From Flavobacteriales bacterium (GTDB lineage Bacteria > Bacteroidota > Bacteroidia > Flavobacteriales_F > PHOS-HE28), in contig JACJZJ010000003.1 in assembly GCA_020635675.1 (NCBI GenBank), positions 124,001 through 188,000 of the forward strand: DNA of 64,000 nt, in the 5' to 3' direction. This document shows positions 43,438-54,200 of this stretch, one piece after another. A model generated the notes under the pieces. It saw nothing but the letters and a program-made list of their open reading frames with translations, had not been told where the DNA came from and made no database searches. The position numbers and the translations under genes are program-made. Each line of letters starts with the position of its first letter. Position 1 is the stretch's first letter.

Positions 43438-45114
43438 ATGGCATTCCCCTCCGACCTCGAGATCGCGCAGAAGGCCCACATGCAACCGATCACCACCATC
43501 AGTTCGCGGCTGGGCATCGACCCGGACGACCTGGAGCTCTATGGCCGCTACAAGGCGAAGCTCCCGCTGAAGCTGATCAACGAACGGCGCGCGTCCCTCG
43601 GCCATCTCGTGCTCGTCACCGCCCTCACACCCACGCCCGCCGGTGAAGGCAAGACCACCACGAGCATCGGTCTGAACGAAGGCCTGAACAAATTGGGAAA
43701 GAAGAGCGTGGTGGTCCTCCGCGAACCGTCGCTCGGTCCGGTGTTCGGCATGAAGGGCGGTGCGGCCGGTGGGGGCTACGCCCAGGTGGTGCCCATGGAG
43801 GACATCAACCTGCATTTCACCGGCGATTTCGCCGCGATCGAAAAGGCGAACAACCTGCTCGCCGCGTTGATCGACAACAACCTGCAGAGCCGCACGCGCA
43901 GCCTGGGCATCGATCCGCGCACCATCAGCTGGAAACGGGTGATGGACATGAACGATCGCGCCCTGCGCCAGATCGTGATCGGCCTGGGCGGCACGGGCAA
44001 CGGCATTCCGCGTGAGGACGGCTTCAACATCACCCCCGCCAGCGAGGTGATGGCCATCCTCTGTCTGGCCACCAGTTTCGAGGACCTGAAGAAGCGCCTT
44101 GGCGACATTTACGTGGGCCAGCGCTTCGACCGCACACCGGTCTATGCCCGCGACCTCAAGGCCGAGGCCGCCATGGCCATCCTGCTGAAGGACGCCATCA
44201 AGCCCAACTTGGTGCAGACGCTCGAAGGCAATCCGGCGATCATCCATGGCGGACCCTTCGCCAACATCGCCCAGGGTGTCAACAGCATCATCGCCACCAA
44301 GATGGGCCTCAGCCTCGCGGACATCGTCGTGACGGAGGCCGGGTTCGGAGCGGATCTGGGCGCGGAGAAGTTCTTCGACATCAAGTGCCGCGCCGCGGGA
44401 CTGAAGCCGGGTGCCGCGGTGATCGTGGCCACCATCCGCGCCCTGCGTTCCCATGGCGGCGCGGAGAAGGATGAGTTCAACACGCCCAGCGTGGAGCGTG
44501 TGCGCAAGGGTTTCGCCAACCTGAAGCGCCATATCGAGAACGTCGGCAAGTTCGGCGTGAAGGCCGTCGTGGCGATCAACGCGTTCCCGACCGACACCGC
44601 GGAAGAGATCGACCTGGTGCAGGCCGAATGCGAAAAGCTCGGCACCAAGGCCGTGCTCGCCCAGGGCTTCGCCAAGGGTGGCGACGGCATGAAGGACCTG
44701 GGTCAGGCCGTGCTGGACGTGCTGGAGAGCAAAGCCAGCCATTTCCATCCCCTGTATGAGCTGGAGCTGAGCATCGAAGGGAAGATCGAGACCATCGCCC
44801 GCGAGATCTACCGCGCGGACCGGGTGGTCTATGGTGGCGATGCGCTCACCGCCCTCCGACGGATCAAGAAGCTCGGCCTGGAGAACCTGCCGGTGTGCAT
44901 GGCCAAGACGCAATACTCCTTCAGCGACGATCCCTCCCTGCGCGCCGCGCCCGAAGGCTTCAAGGTCACCGTCAACGACATCGAGATCGCGGCCGGTGCC
45001 GGCTTTGTCATCCCCATCCTCGGCAAGATGATGCGCATGCCCGGCCTGCCCGAGACCCCCGCCGCCGAACACATGGACATCGATGCCAATGGCGTGATCA
45101 GCGGGTTGAGCTGA
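43438..45114 (+). CDS. fhs: Formate-tetrahydrofolate ligase
   Basis: A 558-residue ATP-dependent enzyme making 10-formyl-THF from formate. The P-loop-like TPAGEGKTTTSIGLNEGL near residue 65 and the conserved KGGAAGGGYAQVVPMEDINL, EAGFGADLGAEKFFDIKC and CMAKTQYSFSDDPSL blocks are diagnostic. Length is standard. I start at MAFPSDLEIAQKAHM (43438); the upstream open frame to 43210 is shadow sequence and intergenic. Its end overlaps the convergent membrane-protein gene by 17 nt. Confidence 0.95.
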   Translation: MAFPSDLEIAQKAHMQPITTISSRLGIDPDDLELYGRYKAKLPLKLINERRASLGHLVLVTALTPTPAGEGKTTTSIGLNEGLNKLGKKSVVVLREPSLGPVFGMKGGAAGGGYAQVVPMEDINLHFTGDFAAIEKANNLLAALIDNNLQSRTRSLGIDPRTISWKRVMDMNDRALRQIVIGLGGTGNGIPREDGFNITPASEVMAILCLATSFEDLKKRLGDIYVGQRFDRTPVYARDLKAEAAMAILLKDAIKPNLVQTLEGNPAIIHGGPFANIAQGVNSIIATKMGLSLADIVVTEAGFGADLGAEKFFDIKCRAAGLKPGAAVIVATIRALRSHGGAEKDEFNTPSVERVRKGFANLKRHIENVGKFGVKAVVAINAFPTDTAEEIDLVQAECEKLGTKAVLAQGFAKGGDGMKDLGQAVLDVLESKASHFHPLYELELSIEGKIETIAREIYRADRVVYGGDALTALRRIKKLGLENLPVCMAKTQYSFSDDPSLRAAPEGFKVTVNDIEIAAGAGFVIPILGKMMRMPGLPETPAAEHMDIDANGVISGLS

Positions 45115-46453
45115 GGGGGGAGCTGCGGGCGACGACCAACATCACCCCCCACGGCACCAGCCAGCTCACCCGCGCCAGGAACCGTTGGTCGGGCATCGCC
45201 AGTGCGGCGCAAACGCCCGCCGCGATAACCACCGACCCGAGGACCATCACCAAGAGCAAGCGTTGGTCTTGTCCCCCGTGCACCAGCAGCACCACCAACG
45301 TGACGAGCGAAAGGCCCAGCAACACCTGGTACATGTGTCCCGACAGACCCATCGGCAGCGTACCGGCCACCTGCCTGCAATCCAGGTAGCCCGGCAGCTC
45401 CGACGGGAAGTACAGCGCGATCGCCCGGTAGGGGGAACTGTCCGGCTCGCGGTACCACGGGTCGTTCATCTCGCGGCCGAGGTCCCAGTAACCCAGTTGC
45501 CGGAACGCATCGCGCACACCGGCGCCCAGGAACCAGGCCCAGCTGCGCGGCTCGGCGAACACATCACGGAGCACGGCCTCGCTTTCCGGTCGCACGGCGT
45601 CCCAGCCACCGTTGCGCTGCACGGGTCCATCGGGGCTCCACAGCAGTTCGTTCCCGTGGGCCGGCAGGGGGCCGTGGTCGGGACAGAGGTAGTTGTCCTG
45701 TTCCGCGCAATGCCGCGCCAGCCAGTCCGGCAGCAGGCCGATGTCCAGCGTGCGGCCCAGCAGGAACACGTGCGCGCCCCGGCTGAAGTACGGTCGGCCG
45801 TCCACCCGCCAGTTCACCAGCACCACGCTTGCAACGCCCACCACCATGGCCAGTGCCGTGGTAAGCACGCCCCGCCGGATCGAGGAGCGTTCCGGGCTGC
45901 GGGCGTGCAGGAGAAGAAGAAGGAGCAGGATCAGCAGCAGCGCGGGCCCGTTCCCGAAATGCACGGCCGTGGCGAAGGCGATGACCCCGGCATCGAACAG
46001 GCGCCAGCCCGGAGAGGATCGGCAATGGGCCAGCAACAGCAGGGCGAGCACCGCCAGCGGCGTGAAGATGTCCGGCATCAGGCGGCCGGCATGCCAGCCC
46101 AACCCGCTGAACATCGACAACACGGTCACGGACGCCAGAAAGCGCAGCGGGGAACGATCGCCGGTGAAGGCGCCCCACGTGCGATGGAGCAGCACCGCGG
46201 CCAGCAGCGCCTGCACCACCGCGGGGCCCCAAAGCGTCAGGCCGTTCAGCGTGGTGATCCGCAGGAACAGGCCGTAGGTCACCGGCCGGTCCGCGGGGAT
46301 GCCGGGCACCATGCCGCTGCTGAGGTAGGTGCCCGTATCCGCATACACCAAGGGGAAGCCGTTCAGTACCGCCGGGAGCAGGATCACCAGCATCGCCGGC
46401 ACGATCATGCGGGGCGGCAGCGCCTTGGGATCGATCGTCCGGGGCCGCATCAT
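45098..46453 (-). CDS. Polytopic membrane protein, GT-C glycosyltransferase-like
   Basis: A 451-residue protein with about ten hydrophobic segments. Near the N-terminus is NGFPLVYADTGTYLSSG in the first extracytoplasmic loop, where GT-C enzymes usually keep an acidic catalytic residue (here Asp in YADTGTY). Further loops are charged (DRSPLRFL, GRTLDIGLLPDWL, and SELPGYLDCRQV). The class would transfer sugars from lipid carriers to periplasmic acceptors. No partner genes are adjacent. The assignment rests on topology and the loop motif only. Confidence 0.5.
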   Translation of the reverse strand: MMRPRTIDPKALPPRMIVPAMLVILLPAVLNGFPLVYADTGTYLSSGMVPGIPADRPVTYGLFLRITTLNGLTLWGPAVVQALLAAVLLHRTWGAFTGDRSPLRFLASVTVLSMFSGLGWHAGRLMPDIFTPLAVLALLLLAHCRSSPGWRLFDAGVIAFATAVHFGNGPALLLILLLLLLLHARSPERSSIRRGVLTTALAMVVGVASVVLVNWRVDGRPYFSRGAHVFLLGRTLDIGLLPDWLARHCAEQDNYLCPDHGPLPAHGNELLWSPDGPVQRNGGWDAVRPESEAVLRDVFAEPRSWAWFLGAGVRDAFRQLGYWDLGREMNDPWYREPDSSPYRAIALYFPSELPGYLDCRQVAGTLPMGLSGHMYQVLLGLSLVTLVVLLVHGGQDQRLLLVMVLGSVVIAAGVCAALAMPDQRFLARVSWLVPWGVMLVVARSSPLSSTR

Positions 46454-46572
46454 GGGGTGTCCAAGGGGCCTCCTTTCATCGCATCATGAGGTGGGACAGG
46501 CAGGTCGCGGCACGCATCGTGGGAAAGTTAACCGGGGCGAGGTGCACGCGCCGGGAAATACCCGGTGATGGA

Positions 46573-46604
46573 TTTGCGATGGGGGGGCCTGGCGGCTACC
46601 TTTA
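46573..46604 (+). promoter_or_regulatory. Bacteroidota-type promoter of the small DNA-binding gene
   Basis: A -33 element TTTG at 46573-46576 and a -7 element TACCTTTA at 46597-46604 are separated by 20 nt, which fits the known 19-23 nt spacing for this phylum. The ATG at 46631 follows 26 nt later. It is the most complete promoter I find in the window. Confidence 0.65.
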
Positions 46605-46630
46605 GGCGTCAACCTTAATCCCATCTTCAG

Positions 46631-46882
46631 ATGAACATCACCTTCAACGAGCTGCGCAAGATCAAGGACAGCCTGCCGGATGGGAGTATCCACCGCATTG
46701 CCCGCGAGTTGGACATGAACGTGGAGACGGTGTGGAACTATTTCGGTGGATACAGTCACCCGAACGGCAGACCGATGGGCGTGCACCTTGAGGAGGGGCC
46801 TGATGGCGGCATCGTTTCCCTGGACGACACCCGCATCCTGGACCTGGCGCAGCGTATCATTCACGAGGAAGCGTTGGCATGA
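46631..46882 (+). CDS. Small DNA-binding protein (HTH-like)
   Basis: An 83-residue protein, MNITFNELRKIKDSLPDGS then IHRIARELDMNVETVWNYFG, which resembles a compact helix-turn-helix (helix, turn, IARELDMNVETVWNYF as recognition helix). The C-terminal half is acidic and short. I recall similar stand-alone proteins as conserved small DNA-binding proteins in Bacteroidota. It has its own promoter upstream and a strong terminator downstream, so it is a monocistronic unit. Exact role unknown. Confidence 0.7.
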   Translation: MNITFNELRKIKDSLPDGSIHRIARELDMNVETVWNYFGGYSHPNGRPMGVHLEEGPDGGIVSLDDTRILDLAQRIIHEEALA

Positions 46883-46958
46883 AAGGACGATGGCTTGCCC
46901 GGGCCCCGGCACAGCGCCGGCCGCCGGCAGGTGTTACCGATGAAGGTCGGTGAAGGGG

Positions 46959-46990
46959 AGAGGCCCGAACAGGGGCCTCTTTCCTTTTTC
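46959..46990 (+). terminator. Rho-independent terminator
   Basis: An 8-bp stem AGAGGCCC/GGGCCTCT with a six-base loop (46959-46980) is followed by TTCCTTTTT. It lies 77 nt after the stop of the small DNA-binding gene and just before the convergent OmpA-family gene. The U-tract is on the plus strand, so it ends the small transcript. Confidence 0.75.
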
Positions 46991-46995
46991 GGGGA

Positions 46996-48186
46996 TCAGC
47001 GTTCCAGTACGGTGAACTCCACGCGGCGGTTCTTCGCGCGCCCCGCTTCGGAATTGTTCGGTGCGATCGGCTGCGTCTCGCCATAGCCTTTCCAGCTCAG
47101 TCGCTCCTTCTCCACTTTTCGGCCGATCAGGTAGTCCACCACCGCCTTGGCACGCGCTTCGCTCAGCTTCTGGTTGTAGGCATCGCTGCCCTGGTCGTCG
47201 GTGTGGGCGCCGATCTCGATCCGCATGAAGGGATAGTCCGTCATCAGGTCCACGATCTTGCCCAGCTCATCCTCGCTCTCGGGCTTCAATTCGCTCTTGT
47301 CGAAGTCGAAGAAGATGTTGTCCAGGCGGATGCTTTTGCCCACCTCCGGCTCCACGTTGTAGATGTCGACCTGCGCGGTGCTCGCATGGTCCTCCACGCG
47401 CTGTTTCGGCGGGGGCGGCACGCTCTCGGGCGGAGCGGGTGTCAAGGCCATCCCCGCGGGAGCGATGCGTATGTTCACGTCATCGATGAAATAGTAGGCG
47501 CCGCGTTCGCCGTCGGGCTGGCGCGCGTGGTGCGTCGCTTCATCGCCATAGAAATTGCCCACCAGCACGTATTGTTCGCCGCCCTTCGCCTCGAACACGC
47601 CGCTGATCCTGCTCCAGCCGCGTTTGTCCAGCACCTTGTCCTGGTTCACCACGGGCGTGATGTACAACGGCAGGCGGTCGCGTGTGCGCACCGGCACGTC
47701 CGTCACCACGATACCGATGTTGTTGCTGGCCTCGTTGCTGAAGTTGGCGCGCAGGGCCCACACCTCGGCGATGTAGCGCGTGCCGGCCTGCAGGGGTTCG
47801 GGCAATTCCACTTCCACGTATTCGTGCCAGTAGGTCGGCGTGTTGCCCCGGCCCCAGGTCTTGATCCCCACCATGGCCTTGCCATCGTGCGGCGAGGCCT
47901 TCCCACCGGTGCGCTTGGCCGGGTTCGACCAGCAGTCGGGCTCCAGCTCCGTGCTGTAGTGGTCGGGCGTGGTCTCCGTCGGCGAGATCCACCCCACCAT
48001 GTTCTCGTTGAACTTGGCCGCCTCCTGCGTCCACCGGCAGTAGAGCCGTTTGCTCAACTCGAACCCCGGGTTCGGCACCAGGTTCGGCATGGTGTCGTTG
48101 TTCAGCTTCTGCTGCAGGAAGCTCTGTGCGGGTGCGGGCGTCAGGAACAACAACGCCACCGTGAAAGGAAGCGACCGACGGATCAT
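46996..48186 (-). CDS. OmpA-family outer-membrane protein
   Basis: A 396-residue protein with signal peptide (RRSLPFTVALLFLTPAPAQ). Residues about 25-270 form a beta-rich carbohydrate-binding-like or jelly-roll domain (PNLVPNPGFELSKRLYCRW, YWHEYVEVELPEPL, YYFIDDVNIRIAP). A proline-rich linker follows. The last 115 residues are an OmpA C-terminal domain: IFFDFDKSELKPESEDELG, GAHTDDQGSDAYNQKLSEARA and YGETQPIAPNNS, NRRVEF, which bind peptidoglycan. It thus links the outer membrane to the wall. A TAGTTTTG -7 element is five bases before the ATG at 48186. Confidence 0.9.
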   Translation of the reverse strand: MIRRSLPFTVALLFLTPAPAQSFLQQKLNNDTMPNLVPNPGFELSKRLYCRWTQEAAKFNENMVGWISPTETTPDHYSTELEPDCWSNPAKRTGGKASPHDGKAMVGIKTWGRGNTPTYWHEYVEVELPEPLQAGTRYIAEVWALRANFSNEASNNIGIVVTDVPVRTRDRLPLYITPVVNQDKVLDKRGWSRISGVFEAKGGEQYVLVGNFYGDEATHHARQPDGERGAYYFIDDVNIRIAPAGMALTPAPPESVPPPPKQRVEDHASTAQVDIYNVEPEVGKSIRLDNIFFDFDKSELKPESEDELGKIVDLMTDYPFMRIEIGAHTDDQGSDAYNQKLSEARAKAVVDYLIGRKVEKERLSWKGYGETQPIAPNNSEAGRAKNRRVEFTVLER

Positions 48187-48191
48187 GTGGC

Positions 48192-48199
48192 CAAAACTA
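48192..48199 (-). promoter_or_regulatory. -7 element of the OmpA-family gene
   Basis: Minus-strand TAGTTTTG, an exact match to TAnnTTTG, five bases before the ATG at 48186. Confidence 0.55.
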
Positions 48200-48271
48200 C
48201 CGGGACGGGAAGGGGGGAAGGACCGGTTCCGCTGGCGATCCATCAACACCGGCGCGTGAACGCCGATGCCG

Positions 48272-51200
48272 CTAGTCCACCACCAATCGCAGATGCACCG
48301 GGTCCGCGCCGCTCGGTTCCACGCGCACCAGATAGCTGCCGCGGGGCAGGTCGGCCAACACGATCGCCGGTGCTGCCGCGAACGTCCGGACGGGCTTGCC
48401 GGCAAGGTCCAGAAGAACGATGCGGGAGACCTGCGCCAGATCTCCGTTCACGTACACCACCTGTGCGGCGGGGTTCGGATAGAGCGTGTAGGTGTCGGCG
48501 CGGGGGATCCCGTTCACGGCGACCAGGGGCGAATCATCGAAAGCGCCGTCCGTGTCGTACTGACGCAGGTAGTAGTAGCTCACTTCCGGGGTCGGGTTCG
48601 GATCGATCAGCACATACGTGAGGAGCTGCTGGCTGTTGCCTGCCCCATCCACCCAGCCGATGCGCTGGAAATCGGTCCCGTCATCGATCCTTCGCCACAC
48701 CTCGAAACCGGCATTGTCATTTTCCGTCGCCGTCGACCAATCCAGGCGCACGCGGTCGGCGTCGATCCGTTCCGCTGCGAATCGGACCAGTTCCACGGGC
48801 AGGGGAGCGCCAATGGTCGTGATGTAGAACTCTCCATCATCGTCCAGTGTGGCGGTGTAGCTGGAAGTACCTCCCGTCCCTTGTATCTCCCCTTCCACCG
48901 TCGGCAGCGCTGGATAGATTGGGGTCCAGACGTTGCCCGCAGGGTTGTTCAAGAGGGCACAATCCTCCATCAGGCCCACGTAGTGCGCCACCCCGGCATC
49001 GCTGGGGATCGTGACCACCGGATCGGCAGCGGCATAGTCGAGGAATTCCTGACCGCTGTGGTAAAGCCGAAGCACCACGCTTCCGGTGATGGTGTTCTGC
49101 GTGCTCAGGTGCCAGTTCCTGTCCATGTAATACTGCCCGACCAGGCTCTGTCTGACCGTGCCGCTGTTCACATACACGTCCATCGTGACGGCCCCCAGGT
49201 TCTGACCATTGTCATTGAACCGCGCCACCACTTTGCGATCGCGATAGATCCATTGGTCAATGCCGGAGCCGGTGCTGATGATGATGTCAGCGGCCGAACA
49301 GGTGTTCAGGGCTTCCTCCCACAGTTCGGGTATGAACTCGTCGCATCCGATATCGGGCGTGGCGGGGTCGCGTGGTTCGCCATCGATGTCGGTGGTGACC
49401 GACGCCTGTGGCGATGCGGCCGCGTTCATCTCCATGCCGTAGCCATGCAGATCGGTCAAGGGGTCGTAGTAGTGCGGGTCGACCATCAGGGAGTTGCCGT
49501 TCGTTCCTGTTCCGGAGAACAACGCGGAAATGGTCAGGTATGGGGAACCGTTCCAGTAGACATCGACACCGGTGGAGGCCCGGTACAGGCAGTTGCGGTC
49601 CATGACCAGTCCGGTCATGGTGTTGTACACGGAGTAGTTCAGCGCGGAGCTGAGGATGTTGTTGAGGATGTTCACGTCGGTGCCCGTGCCCGCGGCGATC
49701 ATGCCCATGGCACCCGAGGCGGACACATGGATGCTGTTGTGGAGGAGGTCGATCCGCTGCTGGGTGCCGCTGAGCCGGATCCCGTACCGGCCTCCGTAGG
49801 TGACGTGGTTGTTGGCGACCAGTGCGCGCCCCGGGGCCACCGGTGCACAGTCCGCCAGGTAGATCGCGGAAGGAAGGGTGCCGCTTCCGCCATCGATCCG
49901 GTTCCCCGTCACCGTGATGGGCCCGGTGCAGTCGCTGAGCAGGAGCACATCCGAGTTGGATGTGCCGGTCAGGCGGTTGTCCGTGATGATCACCGGTCCC
50001 TGCACATGCTCGATCCGGGAGCCCTGTGTACCACCGGTGCGCGTACAACCGATCATGCTCAACGGATCGGCCGTCCCTGGGGAGTTCCAATACACCGCGT
50101 AGGAGCCGCCCTCGAGTGCGCACTGCTGGAGGTGCAACGAAGCGCCAAGCCCCGTGGGACCGCGGTTCACGAGGGCCGCCGAGAACTGTCCGGTGCTCGA
50201 ATTGTGGAGGACGCAACGCGCGATCCGCAGGTCCTCCACGGCGTCGCAATCGGCCGATGGCCTCACCACCGTCGCGTAGGTAAGTGCACCGGTGCGGCGC
50301 AGGGTCATGTGTTCAAAGCGGAGGTGATCGGCACCGGATACCCGCACCACATGATCATTGGTCGATACGGTGGCCGAAGCCCATTGCAGGACCACGGCGG
50401 TGCTGTCCAGCGACTGCCCACGGAAGGTCACCGTGTTCACGGAGTTGGCGCCCTTGATCGGTCCCAGGTCGATCTGCTCGGTGTACGTGCCGTTCTCCAC
50501 CTCGAACACGACCGGCCCCGCGATCCCGCAACCCATCAAGCGATCCACCGCGGCGGAGAAGGAGGGCAGGTCGGCACCGACCGAGGGTCCGATCACATAG
50601 GTGCCGCCGAGCAGCGTGCAGTCCTCGTTGATCTCGTCCGCACCAAGGTCGGGCGCCGATCCCGACGGCAGGCTCCGTGGATCACCGTCCAGGTCATCGA
50701 AAACACCGGGCACGGCCGTGCCCTGGCCGGTGCAGGGTGATCCGGTCTGCAGGTGCAGGTCGTTGAGGGGATCCACGAAGAGCGGATCGACGGAGGTGGA
50801 AGAAGCGTGCTGGCCCGTGGCTGCCTGCAGGCATGGAATGTTTGCATAGACGAGGCCGTTGACATAGGCCAGGTTGGCTCCCCCCGTGTACAATGCGTCG
50901 TGATGGGCCTGAGCGAATGTGAGCGAACCCGCAAGGAAGAGCGGGTAGGCGGACGCGGAGAGGAGCACATTGCCGATGAGTTCGTTCCCGGAGCCTGTTC
51001 CGGTGACATAGAGGCTGTGGCCGCTTTGTGTGCTGATCGAGTTGTGATAGATGCCCAGATCGGAAACGGTCCCGGCCAGGGCCAGGCCACGTGCCGAGCT
51101 CCAGCAGGTGATCATGTTGTTGCGCAGCACCCGCCACGACGGACTTCCGGCCGCGCATTGCACCTGGAGGGCCGTGGCGTTGGCACCGATCGCCCGGATG

Positions 51201-54200
51201 GAGTTGCCGATCACCTGGAGCAGATTGCTGTTGTGCACGATGTCCACGGCGATCGCCGAGGTGGTGGCGATGTCGATGGTGTTCCCTTCGATGTACACCT
51301 CGGGATCCCCGGTGCCCGCATTGATGAGCGCGATCGCACGCTGGGTCTGACCGGTGAAGGTGCAACCGATGATCTCCAGGGTAAGGGCACTGTAATCCAT
51401 GCTCCACTCCAGGCCCCGGTAGCCGCCTTCGAAGCGGGTGTTCTCGAAACGCACCGAGTTCTCATCGTTCTCGGACATTCCCGACACCAGCCGCGATTGG
51501 AACTGGGTGCTGTTCGTGTACAGGCGGCAGTTCCGGAAGGTGGTGTACTCGGAACGTGTGGTCGCATCGGCGAGGGTGCTCTCCCAATCCACGCAAACGG
51601 CGTTGCTGCTGGCCACGCCATTGCGTTGCACGGTCAGGTGCTCGAAGGTCACCCGATCGGCCCCGCTCATGCGCACCGTCGGGGTGGCCACCCCGTTGGG
51701 CCAGGTGAGGACCACCAGTGAACTGTCCAGGTTCTGGCCGCGGAAGGTGATCGTGTTCACGTTGCTGTTCCCCGTGATCGCCGGCAGGGTGATCTGCTCA
51801 ACGTACGTACCGTCCTCCACCTCGAACACCACGGGACCATCGATCCCGCAGGTGAGCATCCGATCGATCGCCGCAGTGAAGCTCGCGAACTGTGCCGCGC
51901 AGGTGCCGCCGATCACGTAGGTGCCGTTCAAGGGACCGCACACGGCCGTCTCGTCCGCGCCCATGTCGTAGTTGCTGCCCACCGGGTTCGGACGGAGCTC
52001 CCCGTCCTGGTCGTTCAGCACGCTCGCGATGTTCGTACCCATACCCTGACAGGGTGATCCGAACTGCAGGTGCAGATCGGTGGTGTTGTTCACGAACAGG
52101 GGATCGACGAGGACCGTCGGGCAGAACCCCCCGGAAAGCCCCTGCAACGCGTTGAGGTCCGCGGCCGCACCGTTCCACCAGGCCAGGTCACCACCGCCCG
52201 CATTGAAGAGGGCGTTGTGCGAGATCGCACCCCAGGTGGCCGTACCGTTCTTGTAAATGGGATAGGCCGCCGCATCGGTCACCCGGCAGACATTGTTGAT
52301 CAGTGTGATGTCGCTGCCGCCGAGCGTGCAGCCTTCGTTGATCCCGGCACCGCCGTTCAGCGAGATCGAGTTGTTCAGGATGTCCAGGAAATAGGCCCTG
52401 CCGAACATGAAGATCCCGGCGGCGGACGCATTCGTTGCGGTCAGCGCGATCATGTTGTTGCGGATCACGCCGTGCGCCGCACTGGTCAGGTCATTGGCGT
52501 AGAGGCGGATGCCGTACATGTTCACCGTACGCACCACGTTGTCCTCCACCAGGAAGCCGCCCGTATTGTAATCCAGGCTTATCGCGAACGTGTAGCTGGT
52601 GCTCCCAAGGTTCTCGAAGGTGTTCCGGGAGATGGTGAACTGGTCGTCCATCGCCAGCACCGCGAAGGCCCCATAGCTCTGTGTCGTGTAGCAGTCGGTG
52701 ATGGTCAGGAAGTCGTCCTGCCCGGCCGCGGAGTTCCAGCGGAAGGCCTCGTGCCCGCCCTGGAAACGGCAGAACGAGAAGGTGATGTTCTGTTCGCTCA
52801 GCCCGCTGGTGGTCTCGGTGACCAGCCCGCGCCAGTAGTTCACGTTCTGGATCGCGTTGGCCATGAAACGCACATGGCTGAACGTGCAGTTCTGCGAAGG
52901 GTCCGAACTGGAGAAGCCGTTGAAATGGAGCACCTGCGCACCCCAGGTGCTGTTGTTGCCGTTGGAGCGATGCATGGTCAGGTGCTCGAAGGTCACGTGG
53001 TCCGCGCCTTCCATCTGCACCACGTAGTTGTTCGCCGCATTGCCGGCCGGCCACCGGATGATCACCGCCGAGCTGTCCAGGCTCTGTCCGCGGAAGGTGA
53101 TCGTGTTCGTTGCGCTGTTGCCGGGGATCGCGGGCAGGGTGAATTGCTCCGGATAGATGCCATCCTCCACCTCGAACACCACGGGACCGGACAGGCCGCA
53201 GCTGAGCATGGCGTTCACGGCGGACGTGAAGGTCCCATGGTCGGCACCAGGTGAACCGCCGATCAGGTAGGTGCCGGAGAGCGGCGCGCAAGCACCGGCA
53301 TCCTCATCGGCCCCGCTGTCGGGGCTGGTCGCCGCCGGTTGCGGGCGCACTTCACCGTCCACATCGTCGGCCAGCCCAGGCCACGTCGATGCGGCTCCCA
53401 AGCAAGGCGACAGGGAGGTCAGGTGCAGGTCCGCGACAGGGTCGGTGAACAACGGGTCCGCGATGACGGAGTTCCCGTTCATGCCCGTGTTCCCGAAGAG
53501 CGTGGCGATGTCCGTGTAGTTCGTGCCATCGATCGACACCGTCGAGGCGGCGACGGAATGGAAGACATTGTGATCCGCGGAGGTCAGGCTCGCCGCGGCC
53601 GCGATGAAGGCGATGGTCTTGGCCTGGAGCGCATTGTTGTGGACACGGACGTTGGTGCAGGTCGCCTGCACGTAGAGCCCGTAGTATGTTCCGCTCGATC
53701 CACTGGCGGAGACGCTGTTGTGCACGACGTCCACGTAGCTGGTGGTCCCGGACAGGCGGATCCCCTGGTTGACATTGTTGAACCCCTTCAGGATGATCGC
53801 GTTGTTCAGGACCTGCACGGGATCGGTGCTCGTCGCCGTTACCCCGTCCAGTTCGATGCCGTAGGATCCCGGGGCGTCGCAGACGATCGTGTTGCGCGCG
53901 ATCTCTACGGGCGCGACATTGCTGGTAGACAGTTCGATCGCGGTCGCGAAGTAGTTGGGGCAGTGGATGGTGTTGTCGGTGCAGGTCGCGTCACCGTTCA
54001 GGCTCTGGATGTCGAGCGCGAAGACCCCGTTCACCTCCATCGTGTTCCCCTGGAACCCGAAACTTCCGGCCCCTGCGGTCTGGAGGCGAAGGCCGCCGTA
54101 CGCGATCGCGCACTGGTCCACCGATGATGAACCGATCCCGGTCCCGGAACCGTAGTAGTAGAGCACATCGCTGTTCCCCGAGGAATTGCTCGCATTGATC

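Noticed and set aside
48266..50740. An 824-residue plus-strand ORF opposite the giant beta-helix gene
   Set aside because: Composition is dominated by His, Arg, Gly and Val with no recognisable domain; it mirrors the real repeats on the minus strand.
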